6,941 nucleotides of DNA from NCBI GenBank assembly GCA_955652655.1, contig CATPCK010000324.1, positions 1 to 6,941 on the forward strand, read 5' to 3'. Position 1 is the stretch's first letter; the number at the start of each line of letters is the position of its first letter. A program made the translations under genes and the position numbers. The notes under the pieces are model-generated. The model was not told where the DNA came from. It ran no database searches and saw only the letters and a list, made by a program, of their open reading frames with translations. The stretch is from an uncultured Ktedonobacteraceae bacterium (GTDB lineage Bacteria > Chloroflexota > Ktedonobacteria > Ktedonobacterales > Ktedonobacteraceae). This document shows, piece after piece, positions 6,429-6,941 of the stretch.

Positions 6429-6469
6429 GTGAAAGATCGGACCCGTAGGGTGGGAGCAGAGTCTTTCAC
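6429..6469. repeat. Nested hairpin GTGAAAGA ... TCTTTCAC
   Basis: An 8-bp perfect outer stem (6429-6436 and 6462-6469) encloses a small hairpin ACCC-GTA-GGGT (6441-6451). The CCC-GTA-GGG shape recurs 59 bases on as CCCC-GTA-GGGG (6510-6520). It may be part of a structured repeat cluster or a 3' untranslated region. Confidence 0.45.
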
Positions 6470-6513
6470 GGGTAGATATTGTATGACATCGTCTCGGAAG
6501 CGCCTTCGTCCCC

Positions 6514-6562
6514 GTAGGGGCGGGTGAAGGGTTGTGCGGGGTGGGGACCCTTGTGGTCGCCC
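6514..6562 (+). repeat. REP-like element with GTAG head, expanded form (copy 3)
   Basis: GTAG (6514-6517) is followed by a long hairpin: GGGCG pairs with CGCCC (6558-6562) and, inside, AAGGGT (6527-6532) with ACCCTT (6547-6552). The 3' arm CCCTTGTGGTCGCCC matches the 3' arm of the REP-like copy at 996-1010 (CCCTTGCGGTTGCCC) with two changes. The middle is longer and G-rich, so this is a diverged or expanded relative. Confidence 0.5.
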
Positions 6563-6654
6563 GCGTCCTGTTCCCATGAGCGCTTTCCCCTAGCTTATTT
6601 ATATAATTTTACTGTGTCGAATTAGATCTACACCACCTAGCCACATATTGTTCC

Positions 6655-6745
6655 TGTGTCGAATCGGCTGGGCACGGCTTCGCCGTGCCCAGCCCATTCG
6701 ACACAAATTATCCCTGGCGAGCGGCCGCAGGTCGCGAGGCCGCAA
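6655..6745. repeat. Long-hairpin intergenic element, copy 2
   Basis: A 24-base inverted repeat with one mismatch (6655-6678 and 6682-6705) encloses the loop TTC. Downstream, CGACACAAAT leads to a second hairpin: TGGC (6715-6718), internal loop GA/GAG, stem GCGGCC/GGTCGC with one G-T pair (6721-6726 and 6730-6735), GCCG (6739-6742) and CAA. It shares with copy 1 the stem base GTGTCGA/TCGACAC, the GCTTCGC apex and the second-hairpin scaffold, but the arms are unrelated. An 11-base copy of the left-arm start (CTGTGTCGAAT) also lies at 6612-6622. Confidence 0.8.
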
Positions 6746-6755
6746 AAAAGAGTAG

Positions 6756-6784
6756 TGAAATCTTTCAACGTTTGTGCGTATAAT
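6756..6784 (+). promoter_or_regulatory. Promoter for the gene at 6860
   Basis: A perfect TATAAT lies at 6779-6784. The -35 region is weak: GTGAAA at 6755-6760 with an 18-base spacer, or TGAAAT one base later with 17. The start would be near 6791, leaving a leader of about 70 nt. Confidence 0.45.
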
Positions 6785-6859
6785 TTCAAGTACACCTATC
6801 TCTGACACTCCCTGGCATACATGCACAGGGGTTCTTGGTTCAACGAAGGAGCTTGCCAT

Positions 6860-6941
6860 ATGAATACTGCTACCCATACAGTAGGGGTTCCTTTTCCCCA
6901 AGCGTTCGCAGCACCGAAATGCTGCCTGTTTCCGAGTGCCC
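6860..6941 (+). CDS. Start of an unidentified gene, cut by the right edge
   Basis: An ATG at 6860 is preceded by AAGGAG (6846-6851) with an 8-nt spacer, and by a TATAAT promoter about 75 nt upstream. The frame stays open for the 27 codons visible (MNTATHTVGVPFPQ..., ending ...KCCLFPSA). The promoter and ribosome site make a real gene likely, but the fragment is too short to assign a family. It has two adjacent cysteines (residues 21-22). Confidence 0.6.
   Translation, partial: MNTATHTVGVPFPQAFAAPKCCLFPSA

Noticed and set aside
6233..6577. Minus-strand ORF of 114 codons
   Set aside because: It covers the 3' end of the membrane-protein gene and the hairpin cluster; Arg-rich shadow translation without a ribosome site or domain.
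5252..6745. Hairpin elements as a CRISPR array or as ordinary intrinsic terminators
   Set aside because: There are only two copies 1.3 kb apart with a gene between, no regular spacers, and no T-run after the stems.
6599..6901. Minus-strand ORF of 100 codons
   Set aside because: It translates the inverted repeat of element copy 2 and runs antisense to the promoter and start of the 6860 gene.

Overview
The window looks like chromosomal DNA from a high-GC, non-proteobacterial bacterium. My best guess is Chloroflexota, class Ktedonobacteria. The basis is general: the mix of acc/fab genes, a single-pass membrane protein with a Pro/Ser/Thr-rich stalk and an Ig-like tail, and gene borders crowded with hairpin repeats. 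No marker gene proves the taxon.

Layout. (1) Positions 1-712, minus strand: most of a trehalose-6-phosphate phosphatase (otsB-type, HAD superfamily), cut by the left edge. (2) 713-1153: a divergent control region. It has a good promoter for otsB, an extended -10 promoter for the plus-strand operon, and between them a head-to-head pair of REP-like hairpins with GTAG/CTAC heads. (3) 1154-5197: a tight plus-strand operon of biotin carboxylase (accC), 3-oxoacyl-ACP synthase II (fabF), biotin carboxyl carrier protein (accB) and a family 9 glycosyltransferase. Gaps are 34, 4 and 4 nt. (4) 5198-5493: a gap with a near-perfect long hairpin element, a tandem duplication of one hairpin arm, a probable promoter with repeated ACACTG-type motifs, and a four-codon ORF whose stop overlaps the next start. 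(5) 5494-6354: a membrane-anchored protein of unknown function. (6) 6355-6859: several hairpins, a third REP-like element, a second copy of the long hairpin element and a promoter. (7) 6860-6941: the first 27 codons of an unidentified gene.

How the genes fit together. AccC carboxylates biotin on AccB. The carboxyltransferase (AccA/AccD, not in this window) would make malonyl-CoA, and FabF extends acyl-ACP chains with malonyl-ACP. The operon therefore links fatty-acid precursor supply to chain elongation. The glycosyltransferase may add an envelope-glycan step, but its substrate is unknown.

The most unusual signal is a two-copy intergenic element (5252-5343 and 6655-6745). The bases of its long hairpin, its loop and its downstream second hairpin are conserved, while the arm sequence is completely different but still self-complementary. 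No CRISPR array, tRNA, rRNA or transposase gene was seen.
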